Below, in pieces: positions 9,359 to 18,566 of a DNA stretch of 64,000 nt. The position numbers were made by a program, and so were the translations under genes. Source of the DNA: DATAES01 sp963802415 (lineage in GTDB: Bacteria > Actinomycetota > Acidimicrobiia > Acidimicrobiales > JACDCH01); contig CAWDIH010000003.1 of NCBI GenBank assembly GCA_963802415.1, positions 767,379 through 831,378 on the forward strand, written 5' to 3'. Numbering within the stretch: the first letter of the stretch is position 1; each line of letters opens with the position of its first letter. A model generated the notes under the pieces. That model was not told where the DNA came from. It saw only the letters and a list, made by a program, of their open reading frames with translations, and did no database searches.

Positions 9359-10393
9359 CCGACCTCTTCACCCGGTTCTGCCGGTGATAACGCACCGAAT
9401 CGGTTGGTTAGAACCGCACAAACACTGGCGGGGGAGGTCATCAGTGGGGATCGGAGGGCGTTGGCGCGGGCGATCACGTTGGTGGAGTCGACCCGAGCGG
9501 ACCATCGGGACGAGGCGGCGGCACTACTCGACGAGTTGTTGCCACACACGGGCGACAGCATCCGAGTCGGCATCAGCGGCGCACCCGGGGTCGGCAAGAG
9601 CACGTTCATCGAGCGCCTCGGGGTCCACGTTGCGGACGAGGGCCACCAGGTCGCCGTCCTCGCCGTCGACCCCTCGAGCGCCCGCTCGGGCGGCTCGATC
9701 CTCGGCGACAAGACTCGGATGGACGAGCTCGCCCGTCGACCCGAAGCCTTCATCCGGCCGTCGCCGTCCGGCGGCGCACTCGGGGGCGTCGCCCGCCGGA
9801 CGCACGAAGCGATGCTCGTGTGCGAGGCGGCGGGTTTCGATGTCGTGATGATCGAAACGGTCGGCGTCGGTCAGAGCGAGACAGAGGTCGACGACATGGT
9901 GGACGTCTTCATGCTGCTCATCGCACCCGGCGGCGGCGACGAGATGCAGGGCATCAAGCGAGGCGTCACCGAGCTCGCTGACCTTCTCGTCGTGACCAAG
10001 GCCGACGGCGATCTCCTCACAGCCGCGCAGCAAGCGGCGGGCGAGTATGCCCACGCGCTCCACTTGCTGCGCCCCAAGTCCCCCTCGTCGGAGCCGAAGG
10101 TGCTCTTGTGCTCGGCGGTCAACGGTACGGGCATCGCCGAGGTGTGGGGCGCGGCCATCGAGCATCGAGACCGCCTGATCGCGAGCGGAGATCTCGACGC
10201 GCGACGTTCGTTGCAAGCGAAGCACTGGTTCTGGGCAGAAGTCCGTGATCGCTTGTTCGCGCGGTTGAACGACGACCCCGCTGCTGTCGCCGCGATGCCT
10301 GAACTCGAACGCCGGGTCGCAGAAGGCAGAATCAGCCCGGCGGCTGCCGCGGCCGTACTGCTCGGCGAAGTTGGTGAACCGCACGACGGCTGA
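9353..10393 (+). CDS. meaB: MeaB/ArgK-type GTPase, mutase chaperone
   Basis: G3E-family GTPase that loads and protects adenosylcobalamin in methylmalonyl-CoA mutase. Motifs in order: GAPGVGKSTFIERLG (P-loop), DPSSARSGGSILGDKTRM, the switch segment ETVGVGQSE, and VVTKADGD for base recognition. Family similarity begins around LAGEVISGDRRALARAITLVE. The upstream residues of the open frame, including NRLVRTAQ, are encoded by the right hairpin of the nuclease cassette, so the native start may have been replaced; GTG 9,353 and TTG 9,404 are the in-frame choices. The 3' end overlaps the convergent methyltransferase gene by 62 bases. Confidence 0.88.
   Translation: MTPTSSPGSAGDNAPNRLVRTAQTLAGEVISGDRRALARAITLVESTRADHRDEAAALLDELLPHTGDSIRVGISGAPGVGKSTFIERLGVHVADEGHQVAVLAVDPSSARSGGSILGDKTRMDELARRPEAFIRPSPSGGALGGVARRTHEAMLVCEAAGFDVVMIETVGVGQSETEVDDMVDVFMLLIAPGGGDEMQGIKRGVTELADLLVVTKADGDLLTAAQQAAGEYAHALHLLRPKSPSSEPKVLLCSAVNGTGIAEVWGAAIEHRDRLIASGDLDARRSLQAKHWFWAEVRDRLFARLNDDPAAVAAMPELERRVAEGRISPAAAAAVLLGEVGEPHDG
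9381..9423. repeat. Right inverted repeat of cassette 1
   Basis: Reverse complement of 8,329-8,371 with two adjacent mismatches, both in one arm of the inner hairpin. It forms the beginning of the open frame of meaB. Confidence 0.85.
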
Positions 10394-11336
10394 CGCCGAC
10401 GATTCTCCGCTTCATGTCGAGCAGCTTCGCCTCCCGGGTGCTCAGTTCGAGCAACACACGTCCGTCGGTAGGTGCAACAGGCGCCACGAGCGCCACGTCC
10501 TCGTCCGCCACGTCGGGAAGTGAGACGAGTTGCATCTCGCGACGTTCCGCGACCGGCAGGTCGTCGTCGAGACGTTCGAGCGTCACGTAGAACTCGAGCG
10601 AGTTGAACGGCGTCGGATGGAACACGGCGACCCGGAACGGAACCATATCGAGCTCGAACAGCGCGCGTAGCACGTCAGCGAACGACGACGGCGTCCACGT
10701 CGTCGCGTGCACGTCGACGTACTCATCGTGGCTCATCGCCGCCACGCACTTCTCATAGGCCTCACACGTGCGAACTGGTTCGGCGCCATAACCCGGACGG
10801 CCAGCCCACAACGCGAGCGTGTCGACGTTGATGTAACGCGACTCGAAGTCGAAGATCTGCGCGAGCGACGGGCGACGACGCTTTTCGAGCGACGCCTCGA
10901 CGATCTCGCTGACGTCCGTCGTACCGCGTCGTGCATCGAAGCAGAACCGCTTGTCGGGGATGACGAGGCTCAGGACCCCGCGAGGGCGGAGCACCTCCGC
11001 CAGCTCGTTGAGCCACGACACGAGATCAGGCACGTGCTCGATGACGTGGGACGCGATCACGTAGTCGAACGGACCGGCAGCATTGACGGAGTCGGCCAAG
11101 CGGCGATCACCCCACACGTAGTCGACGTCGAGCACGAACGGAACGTTGGGATCGTCGGCGTACTTGCGCCGCAGCGTGTCGGTGTCCGCGTGATCCACGT
11201 ACCCGATCGAGCGCCCGGCGCTCTTCGACACGACCGGGTTGTGCAACGGTCCGATCTCGAGCCCACGCATCGACGCGACGTCGATGTGTTCGAGGATTTG
11301 GTCGAGTCCTGCGTGTTCGGCTGCGGTGTCCGTCAT
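10332..11336 (-). CDS. Class I SAM-dependent methyltransferase
   Basis: 334 residues. GLEIGPLHNPV near residues 30-40 is the SAM-binding motif I of the sugar/lipid methyltransferase group. YVIASHVIEHVPDLVSWLNEL and LRPRGVLSLVIPDKRFCFD are the later motifs (Methyltransf_11 type). The C-terminal part is not recognised but ends in a very basic tail. It is the last gene of the minus-strand cell-surface gene train, 26 bases after the SpoIID gene stop, so glycan methylation is plausible. The acceptor is unknown. Confidence 0.8.
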   Translation of the reverse strand: MTDTAAEHAGLDQILEHIDVASMRGLEIGPLHNPVVSKSAGRSIGYVDHADTDTLRRKYADDPNVPFVLDVDYVWGDRRLADSVNAAGPFDYVIASHVIEHVPDLVSWLNELAEVLRPRGVLSLVIPDKRFCFDARRGTTDVSEIVEASLEKRRRPSLAQIFDFESRYINVDTLALWAGRPGYGAEPVRTCEAYEKCVAAMSHDEYVDVHATTWTPSSFADVLRALFELDMVPFRVAVFHPTPFNSLEFYVTLERLDDDLPVAERREMQLVSLPDVADEDVALVAPVAPTDGRVLLELSTREAKLLDMKRRIVGVSRRAVHQLRRAVRPRQPPG

Positions 11337-11362
11337 GTGAGGTTCGGACCGTAGCCCGCTCG

Positions 11363-13313
11363 TCAGGTGGCCACCACCACGCCAATGCCGTGGATCGACC
11401 CGCCGTTCCAGTTCCCGCGTATTGGCATGTAACCCGGCGCGCCGTAGGCGAACACAATGGTCGGCGGCCCCGGCGTGATGCAGCTGCCGCCTGGTACGCA
11501 GTTGCGGAGATACCACCCGCCTCCCCCGTCGTACACCCCGAGCGACTGGCCGCCGTTGTTTCCTTGCCAGGACCCGACGAGCGGCTGATAGCCCGGGCCG
11601 CCGTAGCTCACGACGAGGTCGGGGGGCCCTGGCGTGTTGGAGTTGCGCAGGTACCAGGTGCCGTCCCTGTACACCCCGATCGTGTCGATGGCGTCGTTGT
11701 TCCAATCACCGACGACTGGCGTGTCGCCGGGGCTCCCATACGCAAACGCCGCGGTCGCCGGGCCGGGCGAAACCGAAGGTCGCAGGTACCAGTTGCCGTT
11801 GCGGAACACGCCGATGCCGGTAGCGCTCGGGTTCCACCTTCCGACGACCGGAACGTAGCCACTTCCGCCGTACGCGAACGAAAGGTCCGGCGCGCCCGGC
11901 GAGGCTGAGTTCCGCAAATACCACTGCCCGTCCCGGAAGACACCGACGCCGTCGACGGGACCGTTGTTCCAGTCGCCCACGACAGGTGTGTCGCCGGGCG
12001 TGCCGTACGGGAAGGAGAGATCTGGCGGACCGGGTGAGTCCGAGTTGCGTAGGTACCAGTGAAGGATCGTCGGCGGACCGACTGCGGTGAACCAGTCGGA
12101 CCTCAGCCCCCAGTCGGAGGCAAAACCGGGCCCCGATCGTGTGACCGTCCCGGCAGAGCCGACGATCTGCATCGTGATGACTCGCCCACCCATGTCACCG
12201 AGGCCGTTGCGCGCAGTGAACAACAGGGCTTGGTAGTTGCCCACGCCGTACCTGGCCGCGATGGCCGCCCCCGACAGGGTCACGGACCAGTTGTGATTCG
12301 GATTGCTTGCGATCGCGTCGCCGCCGTCAGGCACTGGGGGGAAGGTGCCGCCGGCGCTGTAGCCGCCGGTCGACGCAGAATATTCGGTCGCCATCACGAC
12401 GCCGTTCCGGACACGTACCTGACCCGCCGTGGCCCCGATTGCCCAGTTGGTAGTCGCGGCCTCGATGTTCCTTCCCGACTTCCCGGCGCCGCCGTACACC
12501 TGACAGCTGGTCGTGTCGCACAACTTGGCGTATGAGTACCGGTTCGATGCAGCCGCGTACCGAGCGCGCCGCAACGGACTGCGCTTGGAGCGCTGCCTGC
12601 TGCCAGCTCGAAGGTGATTCACGCGGCACGGTGCCACGGAGGTACTGCCAGTACTGCAAGGAGTTGACCGTGTGCGTTCCCTCTGCATCGGCCAACACGC
12701 GAAGCAAACCCCGATAGCTGATGTTGTTGCCGGCGCCGTCCTCGTTGCAGATCGTCAGCATGAGATTGATGTTGTCGCCTGGGTCCTGCACGTCCGGCAC
12801 GATCTGGCCACCGGTGTAGATCGGGTGATAACCGGGCACCTCGTTGCCTGCGCAGCTGGTAAAGGCGACCGATGTCTGAAAGACGGAGCCGGTCCAATGG
12901 ATTCGCACGCCGCGGCCGCCGTCGACGTGCCCGACGCCCGGTACGGTGAAGCCGGCCCCGGATGTCACGACGATGTCACGACCGTCCTGGGCCATCAGAC
13001 GGACGCCGAGTACCGCGTTGTCGTCGATCAGGCCGATGGTCGTGCCGCCGTAGTAATGATCGAGGATCTGGCCCGCGTTCCAACCGAAGTTCTGCGCGTA
13101 GCCCTGCGCGCCCCATTGACCCATCCCGCGGCCGTGCCCGAAGCCGTGGCCGACGAGCTGGACAGCGATGTCGGCCGCCGCGAGCGGCGCACCGACCACG
13201 AGTGGGACGACCGCACCGGCGAGCCCGAGCGCCCACACGATCGCGGCGGCGAAGAGCGCCCGCGCCGCGGTGCGAGTCGTGCAGCTAGAGGTACGGAAGA
13301 ATCGTGAACTCAT
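11363..13313 (-). CDS. Exported SpoIID/LytB-domain protein with WYLRNS repeats (one frameshift)
   Basis: Starts with a signal-type hydrophobic segment (ARALFAAAIVWALGLAGAVV). It continues with HGFGHGRGMGQWGAQGYA, the classic SpoIID/LytB opening, then AALQAQSVAARS and DTTSCQVYGG, the second half of the domain. SpoIID proteins are peptidoglycan lytic transglycosylases or their activators. After about residue 400 come roughly seven copies of a 45-50 residue repeat (WYLRNSNTPGPPDLVVSYGGPGY, here split by spacing, and PVVGDWNNDAIDTIGVY). A frameshift near 12,557 falls inside SVAARSVRYAAA; corrected length is about 650 residues. The start overlaps the end of the amidase gene by 29 bases, implying coupled translation. 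Confidence 0.85.
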
Positions 13314-15105
13314 ACGACGAGAATCCCACCCATGTGCCGAGGTACCACGTCGCCCCTCGGCTCACCCCCGGCGCGTCCGCGCCGCTGCCCGTCCAGTCGC
13401 CGGCCACCGGCCGATCGGTCGGTAGGCCGTACAACAGTTGCCCTTGCGGCGGCCCCGCATCCGCCCGGTGCCGGATGTACCAGTTGCCCCAGTCGTATAC
13501 GCCGATGCCATCGACGCCGTCCCCGTTCCAGTCACCGACGATGGGACGGGACCAGGGGGCGCCGTAAGCGAACGTTGCCTGGGGCGGACCTTCTGACGGC
13601 GTCTGGCGCAGGTACCAGATGCCGCCGATGAACACGCCGATGCCGTCTCCCTTGACCCCGGGAACCCGGACGCCGTTCCAGTTCCCGACGACGGGCGTGT
13701 AGCCGGGCGCGCCCCAATGCACCACCAGATCGGGTGGTCCCGGCGTGTTCGAGTTCCGTAAGTACCACCAGCCGTTGGCGTAGACGCCGATCGTGTCGAT
13801 GGCGTCGTTGTTCCAGTCACCGCAGACCGCTGTGTACCACAGCCCGCCGTAGTTGATGACGACGTCGGGAAAGCCCTCTGCGTTCGACTGGCGGATGTAG
13901 AAGACGCCGTTCTGGTAGAGCGCGGGAGTGTCGCGGCCGTCACCGTTCCAGTCACACGTGAGCGCCTGGTCTCCGTTCCACGGTAGGTTCATGATCGCGG
14001 CAACATCGGAACGTAATTGCGGCAGGAGCGCGTACAGGAACCGGCCGGGACAACTCGTGGAGTCGACGTCCGTGTGACCGACGATGGTCGGGAGCGTGAC
14101 CACAGTGCCCACGGGCCATCGCTGGCAGTTGCAGTCGCTCGGGCCGACGGTGCGCGTGGCCGTGCCGTGTGCGTCGAGGCCATGATTCACCAGCTTCCAC
14201 ACGAGGAGATTTCGCAGCGCGATGTAGGACGCGGACGGTACGGGCGCAGTGTCGTAGTTGCCGATCATCGAGATGCCCGTACTCCCAGAATTGAATCCCC
14301 CGGCGTGCGCCCCGATGACTGCTCTGTGTCCGCCGCCGTACCGCCCCTGCCAGATCTGACCGTAGCGGTCGATCAGGAAGTTGTAGCCGATGTCGCACCA
14401 GCCGTTGGTATGCGTGTGGAAGAAGTACATCCCGCGGATGAGCGCTGGCGCATCGCCGGGTCCGTAGTTGTTCGAGTTCACGGTGTGATGAACGACGGCC
14501 AGGTTGACCGTCGAGGCGTAGTCCGGCGTCGTGCACCCCGCATACATGTTGCGGAAGCCCTCGTCCGCGCCCCACATCGCCCGCGACGCGATGAAGGGAG
14601 CGGGCACTTGCGCATCAGCGACCGAAGGCCCGAGCGCCGTTCCCACGACACCACCGGTGTCGCTGGGGCTCTTGACGTCGAGCGCGTGCACCGCGACGTC
14701 AGTCGGTGCGCCTGCGTCGAGGCGAACCTCGAAGGTTCGAACATCGTTTGCGAGCCACGCCGGACCAGCGGAAGTTCGATTCTTTGCCGGTTCCCGGTCA
14801 GGTTTGTCGCCGAGCGAAGCCTCGAGCTCGAGCCACTCTGTCCAACTACCTTGTTCCATCCCTCGGACGGAGAACGTTGCCGGCACGTTGCCTTGCCACG
14901 AGATGCCGAGCATCTCCGCGCCGATGTCGACCGTGACCGTTGTCGTCACACCCACTTGGACCGCGTCGAGCTCGATCGTCTGCTCGTTGACGCTTGTTCT
15001 CGGCTTCTTCGGTGCAGGTCCGACAGCGGTGATCACGTTGAACGCAACCGCACACACCGCAAGTCGCGGAACGATCCATCGGAATGAGCGCCAGGCTCGA
15101 GCCAT
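13285..15105 (-). CDS. Exported PGRP-type N-acetylmuramoyl-L-alanine amidase with WYLRNS repeats
   Basis: 606 residues with an N-terminal membrane/signal segment, a beta-rich region, then a peptidoglycan-recognition amidase domain. The domain shows SRAMWGADEGF, NLAVVHHTVN (zinc His near 206), IGYNFLIDRYGQIWQGRYGG, GAHAGGFNSGSTGI and IVGHTDVDSTSCPG (the second His and the Cys ligand). It should cleave the amide bond between MurNAc and L-Ala outside the membrane. Five C-terminal repeats follow (GDWNGDGVDGIGVYDWGNWY and similar). ATG 15,105 is chosen because GAGGGGGA lies 7 bases upstream; ATG 15,132 has no such site. It overlaps the SpoIID gene downstream. Confidence 0.9.
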   Translation of the reverse strand: MARAWRSFRWIVPRLAVCAVAFNVITAVGPAPKKPRTSVNEQTIELDAVQVGVTTTVTVDIGAEMLGISWQGNVPATFSVRGMEQGSWTEWLELEASLGDKPDREPAKNRTSAGPAWLANDVRTFEVRLDAGAPTDVAVHALDVKSPSDTGGVVGTALGPSVADAQVPAPFIASRAMWGADEGFRNMYAGCTTPDYASTVNLAVVHHTVNSNNYGPGDAPALIRGMYFFHTHTNGWCDIGYNFLIDRYGQIWQGRYGGGHRAVIGAHAGGFNSGSTGISMIGNYDTAPVPSASYIALRNLLVWKLVNHGLDAHGTATRTVGPSDCNCQRWPVGTVVTLPTIVGHTDVDSTSCPGRFLYALLPQLRSDVAAIMNLPWNGDQALTCDWNGDGRDTPALYQNGVFYIRQSNAEGFPDVVINYGGLWYTAVCGDWNNDAIDTIGVYANGWWYLRNSNTPGPPDLVVHWGAPGYTPVVGNWNGVRVPGVKGDGIGVFIGGIWYLRQTPSEGPPQATFAYGAPWSRPIVGDWNGDGVDGIGVYDWGNWYIRHRADAGPPQGQLLYGLPTDRPVAGDWTGSGADAPGVSRGATWYLGTWVGFSSYEFTILPYL

Positions 15106-15138
15106 CGCGGAGTCCCCCTCGAGATGGGACATCGATTG

Positions 15139-16535
15139 TCACGACCCCCGCCGAAGACCGAGCGCCCGCAACGTGCGGGTCGCCAAGCGTTTGCCGAGGA
15201 GCCGAACTCCGCCTTCTTGAACATACGTCATCGCCACGTAGAGATCACGCTTCCAACCACTTCTGGGCGGCAACCGGGTCCGCATGCCGACGCGGCACGC
15301 GAGCGCGGATCCGCGAGATCGGGTGCACGGCGCGGCGCTCGACAGAACTCGACGAGCGGTTGCACCACGGCTGACCAGCACAGTTCCGGGATCAGCGCGG
15401 CGACGTTCGCACGGCACTGACCAACGAACGGCGCGTCCGTGGCCAGGCGCTCGATCGCCTTCGCCAGCAATGCAACGTCATTCGGTGGAACTGTGAGCCC
15501 TACGCCACGAGTCTCGATCAAAGCGCTCAGCGCGTCGCCCGTCGTAGTCACGACCGGTACCCCGGCCCAGAGGTAGTCGAGGACTCGCGTCCGGTACGAG
15601 AATTCCGTCTCGACGTGGTGCAGGTGCGTGCTCACGCCGATGTCGGCGTCGAGCAAGAGGTTCTGGCGCTCGTCGTACGGCACCCAACCCTCGTTGAAGA
15701 ACACATGGGTGTTCGCGACCCCGAGGTCGGTTGCGAGGCGCCGCGCCTCCGCGGCCATCCGCATCTCGGGTATCTCCGGGTTCGGATGGCGTAGACCCAT
15801 GAACACCAACCGGATTCGAGGAACGGTGTGCCGAACGACATCCACGGCGCGGATCAGGGTCAGCGGATCGAGCCAGTTGTAGATCCCTCCGCCCCACAGC
15901 AGGAGAACGTCGCCGACGTCGATTCCCGGCACGACACCTTTGACGCCCTTCGCCGTCCTCGCCGGCGGTTCGCTCTGGATCCCGAACGGCACGGTGACGA
16001 TCAGCCGGCCGAGGCTCTCGTCCGCGTCGTAGGTGGCGGGATTGATGCGCCCGAGGGCAGCGAGTTGCCCGAGGTACAGGTCGCGCTGCTTCGGCCCCGC
16101 ACACAGGAAGAGATCGCCCCGAAGCAGTTGCTCGTTCATTGCGGCGGTTGTGTCCATGACCGCGCGCCAACGGCCTGCTTCGTCGCCCGCTTCGTGACCC
16201 TGCTCGAGTTGCTCGAGGTGCATCGGGTCGTACAGGTCGCTCACGATCACCTTGTCGTTCGCCGTGAGGAACCTTCGCCCCACCAGCACCCAGCCTTCCG
16301 CGACGAATACGTCGCACCAGTCCATGGCGTCGGCCAATCCGCTGTCGTCGACGACGCGCACGTCGAGGCTCGCCTCGCGCAGGTCCGCGCCCGCTGTACT
16401 CACGAGACGGACGTCGTGATCGTTCGCGAGCTCGCGCGCGAGATGCCACGCCCGTATGGCCGGACCCGCCATCCGAGCGCTCAGGATGTCGCCAGTCGCA
16501 ACGACGACACGGCGATGCCGGCCGTCCTCAGTCAC
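15139..16535 (-). CDS. Glycosyltransferase family 4 (GT-B fold), probable C-terminal frameshift
   Basis: Cytoplasmic GT-B enzyme. MAGPAIRAWHLARELA lies near the N-terminus, LLLWGGGIYNWLDPLTLI begins the second Rossmann domain, and the donor-site region reads GVSTHLHHVETEFSYRTRVLDYLWAGVPVVTT. The open frame stops at 15,228, but near 15,295 another frame continues with RDLYVAMTYVQEGGVRLLGK, a typical C-terminus of this group, to a stop at 15,139; I therefore extend the gene. GTG start, overlapping the Wzt stop by 8 bases. It is probably a transferase for the glycan exported by the neighbouring Wzm/Wzt pair. Confidence 0.8.
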
Positions 16536-17757
16536 GATCGGGTTGCCAGCGCCAATCGCCGCCGAGCGAGGTGACTCCCCCGAAGCTCTCGTGCGGCACG
16601 CCAGGCCCGACGTCGAACCGCGAAGCTCGTTGACGGAAGTCGAAGATGTGGAGGATCTCGTTGTCGGTCAACGACGCCGAGATGTCGTACGTACCGGGAA
16701 GGAGCAGCAGCCGGGGAACATGGAGATCGACGTACCCCGGACCGTCGATCTTCTCGATCGTCACCTCCGCCTCTCGTGTATTCGGGCCGCTGACGTGGAC
16801 GCCGCCGATCGTATGGATGCCCACGCCGAAGACCGGTCGCGAAATGGGCTCGTGGGAGCGGTAGTGCAGGCGGATCGTGACTTCGTCGCCCGTACACACG
16901 TGCGCCGTACCGAGCTGGTCGCGCCCGATCAACTCCACTCGCTCGATGACCGCCTCGCCGGACCCCCACCGACCGCCGTGCGACTCCTCCTCGGCGCGCC
17001 CCTGGTGCATCTCGCTGATGTAGTCGTCCACGATGTCGCCAGCTGGTCCGACGGCGCGGATCTTGCCGTGATCGAGCCACACGGCCTCCTCGCACATCGC
17101 CCGCACGGAGCCCATTGCATGCGAGACGAGGACGATCGTCTTGCCATCGTCTCGGAGCTCCGCGAACTTCTCCGCGCACTTCGTCTGGAACTGCTCGTCG
17201 CCGACCGCGAGCACTTCGTCGACCAGCAGGATGTCGGGCGACACGTTGATGGCGACGGAGAAACCCAACCGCACGTACATGCCGGACGAATAGTTCTTCA
17301 CCGGTGAATCGATGAAGCGAGCCAGCCCTGCGAACTCCACGATGCCGTCGAAGCGCCGATCGATCTCGCGGGTCGACAGCCCGAGTATGGACCCGTTGAG
17401 GTAGACGTTCTCGCGTCCGGACAGCTCGGGGTGGAACCCCGCGCCCAGCTCCAACAAGGCCGAGACCTTTCCATCCACTTCGATCGTTCCGTGATCGGGA
17501 CGGAGGATGCGCGCCATGCACTTGAGCAAGGTGCTCTTGCCGGACCCGTTCTCGCCGATCAATCCGATGGTCGTGCCTTGGGCCACGGTCAGGGACACAT
17601 CATCGAGCGCGAGGAACTCCTCGTACCGAGCGCGGCGCCCGCGCATGATTGCCGCCTTCAGGCTCTGGTTCCGCTCGTCGTACAGGCGGAACCGCTTCGT
17701 CACGCCGTCGACGATGATCACATGCCGGCTGGCGCTCTCGGCCCGCTCGCTCGGCAT
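16528..17757 (-). CDS. Polysaccharide ABC exporter ATPase with C-terminal substrate-binding domain (Wzt/TagH type)
   Basis: 409 residues. Walker A GENGSGKSTLLKCMAR near residues 70-85, ABC signature YSSGMYVRLGFSVA, and Walker B DILLVDEVLAVGD. ELGAGFHPELSGRENVYLNG is characteristic of O-antigen and teichoic-acid exporters. The last 150 residues form an extra beta domain like the Wzt C-terminal domain, which reads terminal modifications such as methyl groups on the glycan; methyltransferase genes flank the cluster. The start overlaps the permease stop as TGATG. Confidence 0.9.
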   Translation of the reverse strand: MPSERAESASRHVIIVDGVTKRFRLYDERNQSLKAAIMRGRRARYEEFLALDDVSLTVAQGTTIGLIGENGSGKSTLLKCMARILRPDHGTIEVDGKVSALLELGAGFHPELSGRENVYLNGSILGLSTREIDRRFDGIVEFAGLARFIDSPVKNYSSGMYVRLGFSVAINVSPDILLVDEVLAVGDEQFQTKCAEKFAELRDDGKTIVLVSHAMGSVRAMCEEAVWLDHGKIRAVGPAGDIVDDYISEMHQGRAEEESHGGRWGSGEAVIERVELIGRDQLGTAHVCTGDEVTIRLHYRSHEPISRPVFGVGIHTIGGVHVSGPNTREAEVTIEKIDGPGYVDLHVPRLLLLPGTYDISASLTDNEILHIFDFRQRASRFDVGPGVPHESFGGVTSLGGDWRWQPDRD

Positions 17758-18566
17758 CACAACTCCTCGGCCAGACGTCCCTCGAACCGGCGGAACACGA
17801 ACGCTCCGGTGACCAGCGTGGCGAAGGACACGAGCACGACGTACGCAATGTTTCCCGCGGAGGGCCAGCGAAGGTCGTACATGAGGTTGCGGTAGACCTC
17901 GACGAAGTGGACCATCGGATTCGTGTTGTAGAGCGTCAGCCAAAAGCCGTGTGCATGCTGCTCCACGAGTGTCATCGGATAGATGATCGGCGTGGCATAG
18001 AACCACACCTGGAGCACGATGCCGACAAGGTGCTGCGTGTCACGGAAGTACACGTTGAGCACAGACAACATGAGCGCGATGCCGAGCACGAACGCGGTCT
18101 GGACGAGCATCAACACCAAGATCGCAGGGATCCAAGGCAGGACCATGTTGCCGAACGCCAGGAGTGCGATCCACAGGATGCACATCTCGATGAGCAGCGA
18201 GAAGAGCCAGGACGCAACATTGGCAGCGACGAGCACTTCGCGCGGGAAGTAGACCTTCTTCACGAGGTTGGCGTTGCCGACCAACGCATACATCCCGCCG
18301 CTCATGCTGTTCGACAAGTAGTTCCACGGCAGCAGTCCGCACAGCAGGAACAGCGCAAAGATATCCAGACCGCTCGGATCACCGGCCGGCGGGTCGCTCT
18401 TCAGCAACACCGAGAACACCACGGTGAAGATCGCCATAGTGGCGAGCGGGTTCAGGAGCGACCATCCCCACCCCAGAAACGATCGCTTGTACTTGCTCCG
18501 CAACTCGCGCAGCGTCAGGTTGAACCACAGGTCGCGTGATTGGCCGACCTCACTGAGATACGTCAT
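17757..18566 (-). CDS. Polysaccharide ABC exporter permease (Wzm/TagG type, ABC-2)
   Basis: 269 residues. The amphipathic N-terminus LTLRELRSKYKRSFLGWGWS is the signature of the ABC-2 permeases that export undecaprenyl-linked polysaccharides. It is followed by about six membrane segments and YATPIIYP near the last ones. It forms the exporter with the adjacent ATPase (TGATG overlap) and is coupled upstream to the methyltransferase by an ATGA overlap. Confidence 0.92.
   Translation of the reverse strand: MTYLSEVGQSRDLWFNLTLRELRSKYKRSFLGWGWSLLNPLATMAIFTVVFSVLLKSDPPAGDPSGLDIFALFLLCGLLPWNYLSNSMSGGMYALVGNANLVKKVYFPREVLVAANVASWLFSLLIEMCILWIALLAFGNMVLPWIPAILVLMLVQTAFVLGIALMLSVLNVYFRDTQHLVGIVLQVWFYATPIIYPMTLVEQHAHGFWLTLYNTNPMVHFVEVYRNLMYDLRWPSAGNIAYVVLVSFATLVTGAFVFRRFEGRLAEEL

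Larger units (their letters stand above)
8329..9423. mobile_element. Hairpin-flanked DUF559 nuclease cassette 1
   Basis: A 1,095 bp unit bounded by two 43-base inverted repeats (8,329-8,371 and 9,381-9,423; 41 of 43 positions match). It holds one minus-strand gene whose stop codon is inside the left repeat and whose start is 50 bases from the right repeat. It sits exactly between mcm and meaB, which are usually adjacent. I see no target-site duplication. The same layout recurs at 52,272-53,268 with a related gene. No transposase is present, so mobility is inferred from structure and recurrence. Confidence 0.7.

Noticed and set aside
14017..15087. Plus-strand open frame of 356 codons opposite the amidase
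   Set aside because: The minus strand carries the complete PGRP amidase with zinc ligands; the plus frame has no recognisable domain.
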